From Albimonas pacifica (GTDB lineage: Bacteria > Pseudomonadota > Alphaproteobacteria > Rhodobacterales > Rhodobacteraceae), in the NCBI RefSeq assembly GCF_900113695.1, contig NZ_FOQH01000001.1:496001-560000 (forward strand): 64,000 nucleotides of DNA. Direction: 5' to 3'. Of the stretch, positions 63,534 through 64,000 are shown piece after piece. The stretch's first letter is position 1, and each line of letters begins with the position of its first letter. Under the pieces are notes generated by a model. That model saw only the letters and a program-made list of their open reading frames with translations, was not told the origin of the DNA and did no database searches. The translations under genes and the position numbers were made by a program.

Positions 63534-64000
63534 ATGGTTCCCGGTTCCGCCCGCGCCGCGCTGCTCCCGCTCTTCGGCTGGGCCTCGCCCGCCCTTGCCG
63601 GCGGGGATTTCCCGATCCCGATTCCGCTCGACCACCTGCCCAACGTGGTCGCCGTGGGGGTGGGCTTCGCGCCGACCTGGCTGGGCTCGGACGACGACTT
63701 CCTGGGCGCCGCGCCGGCCGCGATGCTCGAGACGCCGCTGGGCCGCCTGACGGTGCTGGGCAACTACGCGGCGCTGAACCTGCTCGAGACGCGCTTCGAC
63801 CGGAGCGGCTGGCGCGCCGGTCCTGCCGCGATCTACCGCTTCGGGCGCAGCGACGTGGACGACCCGGTCGTGGCGCGCCTGCCGGAGGTCGACGATTCGC
63901 TCGAGCTGGGCGTGAACCTGGGCTACGAGTTCGTCGACCCCGCCCGCCCCGCGCGCCGCCTGGCGCTGGGCGCGGACCTGACCTTCGACGTGACCGAGGG
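63534..64000 (+). CDS. MipA/OmpV-family outer-membrane protein, 3' end outside window
   Basis: Only the first 155 codons are present. ATG 63534 follows GGAGGCGC. The signal peptide ends near residue 22 (WASPALA-GG). The mature part has alternating hydrophobic strands and family features VAVGVGFAPTWLGSDDDFLGAAPAAML, TVLGNYAALNLLE and AGPAAIYRFGRSDVDDPVVARLPEVDDSLELGVNLGYEF. Such proteins form outer-membrane barrels that scaffold murein enzymes. It is divergent from the module 2 TetR gene across 216 bp. Confidence 0.82.
   Translation, partial: MVPGSARAALLPLFGWASPALAGGDFPIPIPLDHLPNVVAVGVGFAPTWLGSDDDFLGAAPAAMLETPLGRLTVLGNYAALNLLETRFDRSGWRAGPAAIYRFGRSDVDDPVVARLPEVDDSLELGVNLGYEFVDPARPARRLALGADLTFDVTE

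Overview
The window is a very GC-rich stretch (by eye well above 70%), densely coded, with Shine-Dalgarno starts, frequent GTG starts and many 4-8 bp gene overlaps. TRAP transporters, CaiB/CaiC-like enzymes, an LIV-type ABC system, class III cyclases, a glutathione-dependent formaldehyde dehydrogenase and a PHA-free acyl-CoA economy point to a free-living, metabolically versatile alphaproteobacterium, most likely Rhodobacterales-like. The species cannot be named from the sequence. No rRNA, tRNA, CRISPR array, insertion sequence or integrase was seen.

Layout. 1-3.6 kb: the 5' part of a GlfT2-like galactofuranosyltransferase (minus) and two sulfotransferase-like genes (plus), which looks like the edge of a surface-polysaccharide locus. 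3.7-6.4 kb: a small membrane protein, an NCS2 xanthine/uracil permease and an ABM-domain monooxygenase (all minus). 6.7-20.3 kb: an acyl-CoA synthetase, then a long plus-strand run dctP-dctQ-dctM, CaiC-like ligase, TetR, free biotin carrier protein, carboxyltransferase, CaiB-like CoA-transferase and a single-chain acyl-CoA carboxylase (module 1). 20.4-24.3 kb: an alkylsulfatase, a TetR regulator and a zinc-less MDR oxidoreductase. 24.5-28.6 kb: a methyltransferase, truncated globin and PAS-adenylate cyclase operon, divergent from a winged-helix/TPR regulator. 28.7-42.3 kb: a catabolic region with a nitronate monooxygenase-like enzyme, HSL esterase, acyl-CoA synthetase, TetR, SDRs, an orphan TRAP binding protein, a Baeyer-Villiger monooxygenase, enoyl-CoA hydratase, a two-subunit Rieske dioxygenase and an acyl-CoA dehydrogenase. 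42.3-47.3 kb: an NYN/LOTUS protein, alanine/glycine symporter, proline-racemase-family protein and formaldehyde dehydrogenase. 47.6-52.6 kb: a chemoreceptor, a tandem-repeat intergenic region, a CHASE2 cyclase and a FecR-domain protein. 52.7-63.3 kb: a minus-strand operon TetR, acyl-CoA synthetase, LIV binding protein, second single-chain acyl-CoA carboxylase, livG, livF, livH, livM (module 2). The window ends inside a MipA/OmpV outer-membrane gene.

How it fits together. Modules 1 and 2 have the same logic built from unrelated transporters (TRAP versus ABC): bind and import an organic acid, activate it as a CoA thioester, then carboxylate the acyl-CoA with a one-polypeptide biotin enzyme, under a local TetR repressor. 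The 28-42 kb region looks like oxidative degradation of a cyclic or ketone-bearing compound, with Baeyer-Villiger oxidation, ester hydrolysis, dehydrogenation and beta-oxidation steps. Families of related palindromic sites in its AT-rich intergenic gaps suggest shared regulons. Functions given are inferred from motifs and context; no database search was possible.
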